From: Acidobacteriota bacterium
GTDB lineage: Bacteria > Acidobacteriota > Thermoanaerobaculia > Multivoradales > JBCCEF01
Length of the DNA stretch: 64,000 bases
Assembly: GCA_039030395.1 (NCBI GenBank)
Contig: JBCCEF010000003.1
Coordinates: 124,001-188,000, forward strand
Direction: 5' to 3'
Both the position numbers and the translations under genes were made by a program. The notes beneath the pieces were generated by a model, which was not told the DNA's origin, did no database searches, and saw only the letters and a list, made by a program, of their open reading frames with translations. Positions 34,102 through 42,979 of this stretch are shown piece after piece (position 1 is the stretch's first letter; each line of letters starts with the position of its first letter).

Positions 34102-35460
34102 ATGAACGCGACCCGCCATCCTGCACCCACCAACGCCTCCGGCGAGCTGCGGGCCTTGCTTCGGCTGGCGACGCCGCTGGTCGGGGGGCAGCTCGCCCTG
34201 ATGGGCCTGAACTTCACCGACACGGTGATGGCCGGCCGGGTCGACGCCGTCGCCCTGGGAGCGGTGGCGATCGGCAATAGCGTGTGGTCGGCGGTGAACC
34301 TGTTCGTGATGGGCGTGATGATGGCGGTGCCGCCGTCCATCGCTCAGCTCGACGGCGCCGAGCGGCGCGAGGAGGTGGCGCCCCTCGCCCGCCAGGCGCT
34401 GTGGATTGCCCTCGTTTTGACGGCGGTGGCGGTGCTCGCCCTCACCCAGATGCGGCCGCTGTTGGAGGCGGTGGGGGTCCAGGAGGACTTGATTCCCACG
34501 GTGGTCGCCTACCTGCGCGCCATGGCCTGGGGAGTGCCCGCTTGGGGGGTGTATCTAACCCTGCGTTTCGTCAGTGAGGGTTTGGGGGCGACGCGGCCGA
34601 CGCTTTACTTCGGTCTCGTCGGCCTGGCGGTGAACATCCCGGCGAATTTCGCCCTGATGTTCGGCAAGTGGGGGCTGCCGGCCCTCGGCGCCGAGGGTTG
34701 CGGCTACGCCACGGCGCTGGTGTGGTGGGTGCAGGCGGCCGCCATCACCGTTTACATCGTGCGTCATCGCCGCTACGGCGATCTTGGGCTTTTCGAGCGC
34801 TTCGACCTGCCAAACCCGCGGGCCGCCTGGGACCTGTTGCGGGTGGGGCTGCCGATCGGGGTGTCGATCTTCCTGGAGGCGAGCCTGTTCGCCACCGTTG
34901 CTCTGCTGATGGGTTCGATGGGCACCGTCACCGTGGCCGGCCATCAGGTGGCGCTCAACTTCGTCGCTATCACTTTCATGGTACCGGTGGGAATCTCGAT
35001 GGCGATTGCCGTGCGGGTCGGCAACGCCGTGGGACGCGGTAGCGCTGCCGCCGTGCGGCGGGCCGCCTGGGTGGGTGTTGTCACGGTGATGGCGGTGCAG
35101 GTGGTTTCGGCGAGCTTGATGCTCGCACTGCCGGAACCCATCGCGCGGGTCTACACGGCGGACGAAGGAGTCATCGCCATCGCCGTTCAGCTTCTTTTCC
35201 TGGGGGCGATCTTTCAGCTATCGGACGGTCTCCAGGTGAGTGCCTCGGGCGCCCTGCGTGGCCTCAAGGATACCCGCGTGCCGATGCTTCTGACCCTGGT
35301 CGCCTACTGGCTGCTGGCCCTTCCCCTCGGCCACCTGCTCGCCTTTCGCTGGCAGGTGGGAGCCGAGGGGATGTGGATCGGCCTGATCGCCGGTCTGAGC
35401 CTCGCCGCCCTGCTGCTGTCCGTAAGGCTTCGCCGGGTGTTGCCGGCCGCTACGGACTGA
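34102..35460 (+). CDS. MATE-family efflux transporter
   Basis: 452 aa with twelve hydrophobic segments in two halves. The first helix region reads LRLATPLVGGQLALMGLNFTDTVMAGRV, and the second half repeats this as LPIGVSIFLEASLFATVALLMG. Both are the MATE (NorM/MdtK) pattern. It exports cationic compounds with Na+ or H+. Start at ATG 34102 gives the expected N-terminus; a frame open further upstream crosses the HIT gene region. It overlaps the convergent proline-rich protein gene by 11 bp. Substrate unknown. Confidence 0.92.
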   Translation: MNATRHPAPTNASGELRALLRLATPLVGGQLALMGLNFTDTVMAGRVDAVALGAVAIGNSVWSAVNLFVMGVMMAVPPSIAQLDGAERREEVAPLARQALWIALVLTAVAVLALTQMRPLLEAVGVQEDLIPTVVAYLRAMAWGVPAWGVYLTLRFVSEGLGATRPTLYFGLVGLAVNIPANFALMFGKWGLPALGAEGCGYATALVWWVQAAAITVYIVRHRRYGDLGLFERFDLPNPRAAWDLLRVGLPIGVSIFLEASLFATVALLMGSMGTVTVAGHQVALNFVAITFMVPVGISMAIAVRVGNAVGRGSAAAVRRAAWVGVVTVMAVQVVSASLMLALPEPIARVYTADEGVIAIAVQLLFLGAIFQLSDGLQVSASGALRGLKDTRVPMLLTLVAYWLLALPLGHLLAFRWQVGAEGMWIGLIAGLSLAALLLSVRLRRVLPAATD

Positions 35461-37006
35461 AATAGACCGTCAGCCGGGCGCGGCGTTCGCGATCCGGCGA
35501 AGTATTCCGGAACACTCCCCACAGCAGCGTGCCGTTGGCCGTTTTTTCGATCGTCGGATGGTCGGACCAGCGGCTGTCGCCGAGGGAACACTCCTGGCCG
35601 GCGAGGCAGCTATCGGTGCCCAGGGCGTCGGCCACCTCGTAGAGATAGCCGGTGTAGCGTGCCCCCTTGGGCAAAACCGCCGCCACCACCAGGCAACTTC
35701 CGCCGGTCACCAGCGGCATGATCTCGCGCTCCACCGTCGTTGCAAGTCCATCGCCGGCGGCGGTGCGCAACGATTCGCTGCCGCTCCCCACCAGCGCGCC
35801 GGCGAACGAAGGTGCCGTCGCCAGATGTTCCGCGACCCTCGTCATGCGCTCGGCGAGATCGTCCGGGCAGGTGCCCGCACCGGGTCCCGCCGGCAGTTCC
35901 ATCGAGAAGGCGGCTTCGCCGGCCTTGCATTCGCCGCAGGTGCCGTTGCCGGCCGAGCGCAACACCGTGGAGGTGCGGATGCGCGGTGCCATGGCGGCGA
36001 CCGACGGCGGTGGAGCGGGCGCTTCCGGCGCTGGCTCGGAGATCTCGGGCTTTGGTGCGGCCGGCTGAGGTGCGGCCGGCTGAGGTGCGGCCGGCTCCGG
36101 TGCCTCCGGCGCGGCCTCCTCCTGTGGGGCCGGCTGAGCTGCGGTCGGCTGAGGTTGGGCCGGCTGAATCGGCTCCGGCTGAGGTGCGGCCGGCTGAGGT
36201 GTGGCCGGCTGAGGTGTGGCCGGCTGAGGTGTGGCCGGCTGAGGTGTGCTCGCCTCCGGTGGCGCCGGTTCGGTTTCTTGTGGCGGCTCGGGAGCCGGTG
36301 CTGATTCCGGCAACCCCTCCTCACTTGGAGGCGGTTCCTCCGCCGACGGTTCCGGCTCGGGTCGGTCGGCCGGCTGGGGTGTTTCATCAGGCTTCCGGGG
36401 TTGCGGTGCCGGGAGTTCTTCCATCGGCGGCTCCGGCGCTGGTGGTTCTTGTTCCGGCGGTTGGGAAGGGACTGCCGGCTTCGCCGGCGCGGGGGCCGGC
36501 TGCGGTACCGGCGGGGCCGGCTCCGGGGTCGGCTGCGCGAACTCCGGGTCGCGCGGGATGTCCGCTGCCTTGGCGTTGAAGGTGGCGACCCGCAGCGGGG
36601 CGCCGGTGGCGTCGCGGATTGGACCGCTCACGATCGCCGCCTTGCCTCCCCTCACGACCCGCACGACCAGCAGGTAGGAGGAGTACCCTTCCCGCCGGAT
36701 GTCGATCCGCCAGCGGCCTTCGGCGAGGCCGCCGTAGGCCACCCGGCCGTCTTGCCCGGTGAGGCGAATGGGCGGACCGGAGATCGGTTCGATCTCGGCG
36801 AAGCGGATTTCGACTTCCGCCCCTTCGAGAAGCTGTTTCTTGCGGGTTTTGACCTCCACGCCGAGGGTGGCGCCGCCGGACCACGGCTCGCCGGTGCCGG
36901 AGCGCATGGCGGGCGGTTGGGCCGTCAGGGGGGCCGTTGCCGGACCCATCGAAGTCAGAACCAGGGTGAGGGCCATCGCAAGCTGCACGCCGCGTCGCCG
37001 AATCAT
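35450..37006 (-). CDS. Secreted proline-rich repeat protein
   Basis: 518 aa. Signal peptide of about 30 residues (LAMALTLVLTSMGPATAPLTAQ). Residues ~45-135 look like a carboxypeptidase-regulatory-like beta-sandwich (RLTGQDGRVAYGGLAEGRWRIDI). Residues ~150-330 are a low-complexity linker of PAPAP, EPP and TPQPA units. The C-terminal ~170 residues hold six Cys (GTCGECKAG, GTCPDD, GGSCLVV, DSCLAGQECSL) and may form a small disulfide-bonded domain. It overlaps the MATE gene 3' end by 11 bp. Function unknown; the linker may span the peptidoglycan layer. Confidence 0.75.
   Translation of the reverse strand: MIRRRGVQLAMALTLVLTSMGPATAPLTAQPPAMRSGTGEPWSGGATLGVEVKTRKKQLLEGAEVEIRFAEIEPISGPPIRLTGQDGRVAYGGLAEGRWRIDIRREGYSSYLLVVRVVRGGKAAIVSGPIRDATGAPLRVATFNAKAADIPRDPEFAQPTPEPAPPVPQPAPAPAKPAVPSQPPEQEPPAPEPPMEELPAPQPRKPDETPQPADRPEPEPSAEEPPPSEEGLPESAPAPEPPQETEPAPPEASTPQPATPQPATPQPATPQPAAPQPEPIQPAQPQPTAAQPAPQEEAAPEAPEPAAPQPAAPQPAAPKPEISEPAPEAPAPPPSVAAMAPRIRTSTVLRSAGNGTCGECKAGEAAFSMELPAGPGAGTCPDDLAERMTRVAEHLATAPSFAGALVGSGSESLRTAAGDGLATTVEREIMPLVTGGSCLVVAAVLPKGARYTGYLYEVADALGTDSCLAGQECSLGDSRWSDHPTIEKTANGTLLWGVFRNTSPDRERRARLTVYFSP
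36055..36250. repeat. 15-bp coding repeats in the proline-rich linker
   Basis: The unit GGCCGGCTGAGGTGT (minus strand encodes the pentapeptide TPQPA) occurs in near-perfect tandem at about 36180-36250, with diverged relatives to 36055. All changes keep frame, so length variants would be tolerated. Confidence 0.75.
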
Positions 37007-37070
37007 GATGCGCCTCCTGAGAGTGATTTGCCCTGCGACTCTACCCTACGCGGCTCACCGCGCCGACGGA

Positions 37071-38327
37071 TCAGGCGGCGGCGCGATTTGCCGATCCGGC
37101 GGCCGCAGCGACCGCTTCGACCTGCCGCCAGACGCGCATCAAATTGCCGCTGAGGATCTTCTTCACATCGTCTTCGGAGTAGCCCTTCTTGAGCAGCTCG
37201 TAGATCAAGTTGGGGTACATCGACACGTCCTTGAGGCCCGTGGGCAGAGAGTCGCCGACGCCGTCGAAGTCCGACCCCAGGCCGACGTGATCGATACCCA
37301 CCAAGTCCACCACATGGTCGATATGCGCCACCACGTCGCTGATGTCCGCAAAGACCGGTGGGTTCTCTTGGCGGTAGTGCTCCATGTACTCCTGGAGTTC
37401 CGGGTCGCCCCGTTGGAGCTGATTCTCTTCGGCATAGGTGCGTAGGGCGGCCCACAGGGCCTGGCCCTTCTCCCGCGCCTCGGCATCGAGGAACGCCGAG
37501 CCGAAGTTGATATGGATCACACCGCCTTTCTCGGCTAGTAGGCGGATCATGTCGTCGTCCATATTGCGCTCGAAGTCCGGTGTGTAGCGGCGGGCCGAAG
37601 AGTGGGAAGCGATCACCGGCGCCGTCGACAGCTCCATCACCTGGTAGAAGGCGTCGTCCGAGACGTGCGAGACGTCGATCATGATGCCGAGGCGGTTCAT
37701 CTCGGCGACCACCTCGCGGCCGAAGGGCGACAGGCCATTCCACTGGCGCTCCTCGGAGTAGGACGAGTCGCAGATCTGGTTGTTCTCCGAATGGGTCAGG
37801 GTGATGTAGCGGATCCCCCGGTCGAAGAAGTGGCGCAGGTTGGCGAGGTCGTCCTCCACCGGCGCGCCGTTTTCCATGCCCATCGGCAGGGCGATCTTGC
37901 CTTCGGCGGCGATCGCTTCGACCTCCGCCGACGTCTTGGCGACGGCAAACTTGTCCGGCCAGCTCTCTTCGAAGCCCTCGACCATGTCGATCAGCTCGTC
38001 GGCGAACTCCTTGGCGCCGCCTTCGGCCTGGTAGGAGGCCGGCACATAGATCGACATGAACGGTGCGTCGAGGCCGCCCTGCTTGGCGCGGGGGTAGTCG
38101 AAGTCGCCGCCCTCGGTACGCTGGGAGATGTCTTCTACCCCGTTCGCCATGCGATAGGGCACGTCGATGTGGGTGTCGACGATCAGCATCTCCAGCGCCA
38201 AGCGGTCGGCCTGGGTGCGCAAGTCTTCCGTTTGGCGGTCCGGTTCCACCACCACCTCGCCGGCGCAGGCGGCGATCGAGAGGACGGCGAGAACGAAGAT
38301 TGATCGGGCGATCGTGCGGTAGTTCAT
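37071..38327 (-). CDS. Membrane dipeptidase (M19 family), lipoprotein
   Basis: 418 aa. Lipoprotein signal ending IAACAG. M19 metal ligands are visible: His and Asp in IVDTHIDVP, then Asp/His in DVSHVSDDAF, His in SHSSAR, and Asp in GLGSDFDGV. The C-terminus (SEDDVKKILSGNLMRVW) is conserved in the family. It hydrolyses dipeptides, including D-residue types, at the inner or outer membrane face. It is 64 bp downstream of nothing on the same strand other than Ku (38407, 79 bp away) and is followed by the proline-rich gene. Confidence 0.93.
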   Translation of the reverse strand: MNYRTIARSIFVLAVLSIAACAGEVVVEPDRQTEDLRTQADRLALEMLIVDTHIDVPYRMANGVEDISQRTEGGDFDYPRAKQGGLDAPFMSIYVPASYQAEGGAKEFADELIDMVEGFEESWPDKFAVAKTSAEVEAIAAEGKIALPMGMENGAPVEDDLANLRHFFDRGIRYITLTHSENNQICDSSYSEERQWNGLSPFGREVVAEMNRLGIMIDVSHVSDDAFYQVMELSTAPVIASHSSARRYTPDFERNMDDDMIRLLAEKGGVIHINFGSAFLDAEAREKGQALWAALRTYAEENQLQRGDPELQEYMEHYRQENPPVFADISDVVAHIDHVVDLVGIDHVGLGSDFDGVGDSLPTGLKDVSMYPNLIYELLKKGYSEDDVKKILSGNLMRVWRQVEAVAAAAGSANRAAA

Positions 38328-38406
38328 GGGTCTATCCTCCTGGCGCGTCAGTGTATCCCGCGCTCGGTCGCTCGGTGAGCCAACCTTCCCGTGCGCCGGG
38401 AGGGTT

Positions 38407-39231
38407 TCAGGAGCCGGTGGCTTTTTTCTTGGCGGGCGCTTCCTCGGCGGCAGCGTCTTGCTCGTCGCCGAGGCTGGCCTTGAGGGCGGCCATCAGGTCG
38501 ATGATCTGGGCCTTCGGCGCCTCCTCCGGGGTGGCAACGATTTCCTCACCCTCGATCTTTCGGTCGATCAGGGCGCGGGTTTTTTCGTGAACCTCGTCGC
38601 GGTAGGCCGACGGGTCGAATTTCTCAGAGGTCGTCTGGTCGATCAACATCAAGGCCAACTTGCGTTCCGCTTCAGTCAACTCGGCGGCACCGATGGGCAC
38701 CTCCGAAAACGCCTTGATCTCCGCCGGATAGCGGAGCTGCTGCATGATCAGGCCCTGTTCGAAGGGCCGGAGGAGCACCAGGTAGTCCTTGCCGCGGGCG
38801 GCGTAGCGGCCGAGGGCGACGCGGCCGGTTTCGACCATCGCCTGGGAGAGGAGCTGGTAGGGCTTTTCGCCGCCCTTGTCCGGTCCCAGGTAGTAGGACT
38901 TTTCGAAATAGATCGGATCCACCTGGTCGATCGGTACGAATTCGACGATCTCGACGGCGTTGGTGGCCGGGGGATTGAGGGCCTTCAGTTCCTCGGGGGT
39001 GAACAGAACGTACTGCCCTTTGGCGAACTCGTAGCCCTTGGTGATCTCGTCCTTCTCGACCAGCCGATCGTCCGTTGGGCAGAAGTAGCGGTAGCGCAGG
39101 CGAGTTCCGCACTCTTTGTGGACGGAATTGAAAGTGATCGAGTCCGACGTGTCGCCGGTGGTGTACAGCTTGATCGGAATGGCCACCAGGCCGAAGGAGA
39201 TGGTGCCGGAACCCATCGCTCGCGCGGTCAT
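38407..39231 (-). CDS. ku: DNA end-binding protein Ku
   Basis: 274 aa, standard for bacterial Ku. The core reads SGTISFGLVAIPIKLYT, then HKECGTRLRYRYFCPTDDR, GYEFAKGQYVLF and LLRPFEQGLIMQQLRYP. The C-terminal tail is rich in Ala, Glu and Lys (APAKKKATGS). Ku dimers thread onto DNA ends and recruit LigD, so this is the partner of the ligase gene at 45475. It is the only repair gene near; the second component lies 6.2 kb away across unrelated genes. Confidence 0.97.
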   Translation of the reverse strand: MTARAMGSGTISFGLVAIPIKLYTTGDTSDSITFNSVHKECGTRLRYRYFCPTDDRLVEKDEITKGYEFAKGQYVLFTPEELKALNPPATNAVEIVEFVPIDQVDPIYFEKSYYLGPDKGGEKPYQLLSQAMVETGRVALGRYAARGKDYLVLLRPFEQGLIMQQLRYPAEIKAFSEVPIGAAELTEAERKLALMLIDQTTSEKFDPSAYRDEVHEKTRALIDRKIEGEEIVATPEEAPKAQIIDLMAALKASLGDEQDAAAEEAPAKKKATGS

Positions 39232-39304
39232 AGGAAGGCGATGGTAGCACGCGGACCGCCGCTAACCCACCGGCAACACAGGCATTACCCCGATTCTGAA
39301 ACTT

Positions 39305-39325
39305 GTCGTCGCGCAAAGCGGCGAC
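39305..39325. terminator. Hairpin between TonB-C gene and ku
   Basis: GTCGTCGC and GCGGCGAC pair fully (one G-T) around GCAAA. It lies 36 bp after the stop of the TonB-C gene and before ku (both minus). A similar stem occurs at 42030. No T-run follows. Confidence 0.4.
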
Positions 39326-39361
39326 CAGTCGCCGGGATGAGTGACGACCGGCTCTCTGCCA

Positions 39362-40294
39362 TCAAGGCAGATTGTCGAGGTCGCTGAGGCTCATGTTGAT
39401 GGTCACGTTGTAGTGCGCTTCCACCGGCTGGCCGTCTTGCTTGGCGGGCTCGAACCTCCAGCCCTTGACCGCCTGGATCGCCGACTTGTTGAGGCCGTGG
39501 GGCAGGCCTCGTAGGACCTTCACGTTGCCGACGTTGCCCCGCTCGTCGATGACGGCCTGGAGGATGATCGCGCCTTCGACCCTGTTCTTGCGGGCGGCCC
39601 GGGTGTACTGAGGAAAGCTCCAGGGGTCGAGGCGACGAGGTGGAGTGACCTCGTCGGAAGGGTCGTAGATGTGCCCTTCGGCACGATGCTCAGAAGCCCT
39701 CTCCTTCGGTCTTGCGGCGGGCTCGACCGCCCCGGCCGTGGGCCAGTCCGAGTCGCCCAGGCGTCGGAGCTTCATCTCGAAGAAGCGAAACGGCTCCTGC
39801 CCTTCGACGATGCGCTCTCCCACTTCTTGCCAGGTGCCGGCATGAATCGTCGCCGTGTAGCGGATGGTCGCCGGGCCGGCGGGAATCTCCCAGGTGAAAC
39901 CGTCGTCCGTCGGGGTGAGGGGGAAGTCACCTTGGCGCCCCTGGGCATAAGAGCGCATCTGGTAGGCCCCTTCCGCCGGATCGAAGGAGATGATGCCGAG
40001 GGCATTGAACACAACCTCACCGTTGTCGCCGTACCCACGGCCTTCCACCATCTTGACGGCGCCGTCCAGGAAGGGGCCGACGCGCTCCGTTTGGGTGAGG
40101 TTCGATCTGGAGCCGTCGGGCAAGAGGAGCCAGGCGCTACCCTCCCAGACGCCGTCCATGGAGGCGAGGACGGTCATCGCCGCGCGCTGGTCGGCGAGCA
40201 ACTTCTCGCTGTCCGGCGCACTCTGGGCGAGAGTGGGATTGGGAAGAGCGAAAACCAGGACGATGAGAAGGGCCAATCGGATGCGTCGAGCCAT
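39362..40294 (-). CDS. DUF1579-like domain plus TonB C-terminal domain protein
   Basis: 310 aa from the ATG at 40294, with AGGAGG 7 bp upstream. Signal peptide (IRLALLIVLVFALPNPTLAQ). Residues ~30-200 resemble a lipocalin-like DUF1579 domain (MDGVWEGSAWLLL). Residues ~225-310 are a TonB-C/energy-transducer domain (YTRAARKNRVEGAIILQAVI, VKVLRGLPHGLNKSAIQAVK, WRFEPAKQDGQPV). There is no N-terminal membrane anchor besides the signal, so it is probably periplasmic and not a classic TonB. A related TonB-C domain ends the protein at 42089. Confidence 0.8.
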   Translation of the reverse strand: MARRIRLALLIVLVFALPNPTLAQSAPDSEKLLADQRAAMTVLASMDGVWEGSAWLLLPDGSRSNLTQTERVGPFLDGAVKMVEGRGYGDNGEVVFNALGIISFDPAEGAYQMRSYAQGRQGDFPLTPTDDGFTWEIPAGPATIRYTATIHAGTWQEVGERIVEGQEPFRFFEMKLRRLGDSDWPTAGAVEPAARPKERASEHRAEGHIYDPSDEVTPPRRLDPWSFPQYTRAARKNRVEGAIILQAVIDERGNVGNVKVLRGLPHGLNKSAIQAVKGWRFEPAKQDGQPVEAHYNVTINMSLSDLDNLP

Positions 40295-40666
40295 GTGGTG
40301 TCCTCCTGTCGTGTCGGTGGCGGTGCGATGAACGATTGTACCCGGGCGGTGGGTGTATTTCGTGCTCCTCGGGTCGACATGCGGGCGTAAGAGGATGGCG
40401 GACCTCAATGGACCTCGAAATCCCCAATGCAGATTGTCAATATTTACATGATCCTTGACGGAGGGCTTTGCCGCTCTCCCTTGAGGGAGCCATAGCTACT
40501 TCACTGAATCTACTTGAGAGCATCGTTTCCAGTATGGAGCCAAGTACGCCTGGCTACTGCTTTGGGTGACGCTTGCTTGCAGTGGGCGCTTGGGTGCGAC
40601 TCTCGACCCGGATGCGCCTCGCTGGCTGAGTGGAGAATGTAACCGACTCTAAGAACGGAGATCAAC
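40295..40666. other. 372-bp gap between divergent genes
   Basis: The sequence is less GC-rich than average on the right side (40420-40660). TACAAT on the minus strand (40340-40335) could be the -10 of the TonB-C gene 41 bp from its start, without a clear -35. No open frame with convincing features and no repeat element seen. Confidence 0.4.
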
Positions 40667-41905
40667 ATGAACGATTTCAGATTCATAGCCTTAGGAGTGG
40701 TAGTCCTCGGACTTGCTTCGATGACTCTTTTGGGGTGCCAGACGGCTTCGCCGATTGAGAAGGACGAAGTGCGTATTGTGGCAGTTGCTCCGTCGAAACT
40801 TGTTGAGATTCCAATCGTCGTCACGCCGAAGGAGGGTAAGACAATCGAGCCTGGGAAATCGATTGTAATTGCTGATATCGAAGGTCCTTGTTCGAAAGAG
40901 GTGAAGACTGCGCTGATGCGCAGGTTGACAGACAACTCTGATTTTGACGTTCTGACGAGAGACAACTTGCGCCAAATTATTGACGAGACTTCAATGAAGT
41001 GGAATGGTGCGTTCAATACAGAGACGGGGGCGAAAATAGGTGAGCTGATGGCGGCCTCTCTCTTTATTGTTGGGGAAGTTCACTACTGTGGTGCGGCATT
41101 GGAATCGCACGGATCGACGGCGGATGAAGCGACCTACAGTATTATGGGTACATTTCAGATTATCGACTTGGAGACTCGCAAAGTCCTCGCTTCGAGTTCC
41201 AGTGAAGGTGCATATACGCCGCGGCACCAGGTAAAGCCTGACATCTCACAGGCTGTTGTAATGAAGAAGAGCCGGAAGTCGATCAGAGGCGAGGGAGGGG
41301 TTGTAGTTGTTGCTCCGTCGGGAGAAACCTCTGGGTTTTCCGCAGGTGCGAGTATCTCCTCTTCAACAGTGGAGAAAGTCGAAGGGGGAGTTGAAGAGGG
41401 CGCTGGTGACGAGACTGAGGTGAGGAGTTCTTCCGGTGAAAAGTGGGTGCAGGTCCTGAAGCCTGAGACATACAACAAGATTATGGTGGCCGATGATTTA
41501 GCGAACGGCTTTGCGGACAAGTTCTTCGCTCGTTCGACCTGGGAAAAAGTGGAGATGTGGAGAAGTGACTTGGGACGATACGGGGATAGCCTTCGCCAGG
41601 TCCGACTAGGACAGTGTCCGCTTGCAGTTGAGACACTGGAGTCGATGCATCCTATTAGGCTATATACTTTTCATGAAATTGAGTTCGCAGAGTATTTACA
41701 CAATCTGGGCGTGGCCTTGCTCTGCGCCAATCGTGCGGAAGAGGCGGCAGAGAAACTAAGATCTTCCTACCGGGTCGGCCGTAGCGCGTCTACTCTGAAG
41801 ATGCTCGGTCTGGCTAACAAGATTCGAGAGTGGTCGCTGTATGTAGAAGTCGATACGCAACCAGAGTTGGATATTCTGGTGACCCGGGGACCCTCTCCAC
41901 TCTAG
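40667..41905 (+). CDS. Lipoprotein with CsgG-like N-terminal part, unknown function
   Basis: 412 aa. Lipobox LLGC at residues ~21-24 (ASMTLLGCQTAS). Residues ~60-170 resemble the CsgG/curli-assembly fold (GKSIVIADIEGPCSKEVKTAL, then FDVLTRDNLRQIIDE and GELMAASLFIVGEVHY). A Ser/Gly/Glu-rich linker at ~225-270 is followed by a helical C-terminus with two-helix repeats (YLHNLGVALLCANRAEEA). Base composition is markedly lower in GC than neighbours and codons like AAT, TTA and GTT are frequent, so transfer is likely. The ribosome site GGAGATCAAC precedes the ATG. A CsgG relation is a pattern judgement. Confidence 0.7.
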   Translation: MNDFRFIALGVVVLGLASMTLLGCQTASPIEKDEVRIVAVAPSKLVEIPIVVTPKEGKTIEPGKSIVIADIEGPCSKEVKTALMRRLTDNSDFDVLTRDNLRQIIDETSMKWNGAFNTETGAKIGELMAASLFIVGEVHYCGAALESHGSTADEATYSIMGTFQIIDLETRKVLASSSSEGAYTPRHQVKPDISQAVVMKKSRKSIRGEGGVVVVAPSGETSGFSAGASISSSTVEKVEGGVEEGAGDETEVRSSSGEKWVQVLKPETYNKIMVADDLANGFADKFFARSTWEKVEMWRSDLGRYGDSLRQVRLGQCPLAVETLESMHPIRLYTFHEIEFAEYLHNLGVALLCANRAEEAAEKLRSSYRVGRSASTLKMLGLANKIREWSLYVEVDTQPELDILVTRGPSPL

Positions 41906-41955
41906 GCCGTACTCCTTCGCTTGTGGGCGGAGTGCTCGGCGATGCCCAGGACGAC

Positions 41956-41993
41956 CAGGGTGGGGAGGGCAGATGGTGGCCCTGCCCACCCTG
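41956..41993. terminator. Strong stem-loop between convergent genes
   Basis: CAGGGTGGGGAGGGC and GCCCTGCCCACCCTG pair at 14 of 15 positions around an 8-nt loop. It lies between the CsgG-like gene (plus) and the TonB-C gene (minus). It probably ends both transcripts, without a T-run. The nearby stem at 42030-42042 (GTCGC/GCGAC) resembles that at 39305. Confidence 0.6.
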
Positions 41994-42088
41994 ACAAGCA
42001 GCGCCCGCAAGGACCACCACAAAGTCCCTGTCGCACAGCGACGACCCGTCGCCTGAAGGGGGCGCTTCGCGATCGCGGACGTCCTACA

Positions 42089-42979
42089 TCACCATGGGGC
42101 GGAGTCCTCTGATTTCAGCGTGAAATTAACGGTAAGGTTGTAGTAGACGGCGACCGGTTCGCCGTGGCGCGTTGCCGGCGAAAATCGCCACTGGCGAATA
42201 GCGGTTTTGGCGGCTTCGTCCAACCCGTGGGGCAGCCCCTTGAGCACTTCCAGCTCTTCCACCAAGCCCTCGTCGTCGATCAGCGCTCGCAGCAGGACAA
42301 TTCCCGTGATTCGGTGCTTGCGAGCATCGGCGGTGTAGCGGGGTGGAACGCGCTCGACAATTCGCGGCGGCAGGAGGTCTGGATCGCCTTGCCAGACTCG
42401 AGCAGGCTCGTTCTCCGGAGCGGATTGCTTGCCCCCTTGGGGCCTCAAGACCAGGAAAAGGTAGGGGGCTTCCGGGCCGTCGATGGCGCCGACCACCGCC
42501 TGTTGGCCCCCGGGCACGGTGACGTGGGTATCGGCGATGTTCGCGTTGCCATCGAAGATTTGGACGCGGTATGCCGAGGTCGATGGGTCGGCACCCATCA
42601 GCGTCACCGTCGTGGAGATGCTGGCCGTTGCGGTCGCCCCTGGAAGCAGTTCCGTTTGTCCGACCTGCAAGGTGCGGCTCAGGGTGACAAGAGTCTCGAC
42701 TCGCTGCAGTCGAAGTGTCTTGGCGAGGCTTTCGCCAGTGGCGAGGAGGGCGACACTCCGCTCATTTTCGTCCTGCCAATTGGCCTCGCTGCGGAGGGCC
42801 GAGTCAAGCGAATCGAGAGGGATGACCGTTCCCGGCACGACCAGTACCCCTTCCGTCCCCTCGGGCTCCGAGGTCGGAAAGCCCGCTAGTAGCGCAAAGT
42901 CCGTGATGACGACTTCGTTGCTGGCCGAGATGGGAAGAGTGAAGGCGAGTAGCAGCAGCGCGATGAGAGCTTGTTTCAC
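42089..42979 (-). CDS. TonB C-terminal domain protein in an ECF operon
   Basis: 296 aa. Signal peptide (MKQALIALLLLAFTLPISA). The middle ~170 residues are a beta-rich part of unknown family (LQVGQTELLPGATATASIS). Residues ~205-290 are a TonB-C domain (YTADARKHRITGIVLLRALI, LEVLKGLPHGLDEAAKTAIR, WRFSPATRHGEPVAVYYN), very close in wording to the protein at 39362. The start overlaps the stop of the anti-sigma-like gene by 4 bp. The role may be a target or sensor of the sigma system. Confidence 0.8.
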   Translation of the reverse strand: MKQALIALLLLAFTLPISASNEVVITDFALLAGFPTSEPEGTEGVLVVPGTVIPLDSLDSALRSEANWQDENERSVALLATGESLAKTLRLQRVETLVTLSRTLQVGQTELLPGATATASISTTVTLMGADPSTSAYRVQIFDGNANIADTHVTVPGGQQAVVGAIDGPEAPYLFLVLRPQGGKQSAPENEPARVWQGDPDLLPPRIVERVPPRYTADARKHRITGIVLLRALIDDEGLVEELEVLKGLPHGLDEAAKTAIRQWRFSPATRHGEPVAVYYNLTVNFTLKSEDSAPW

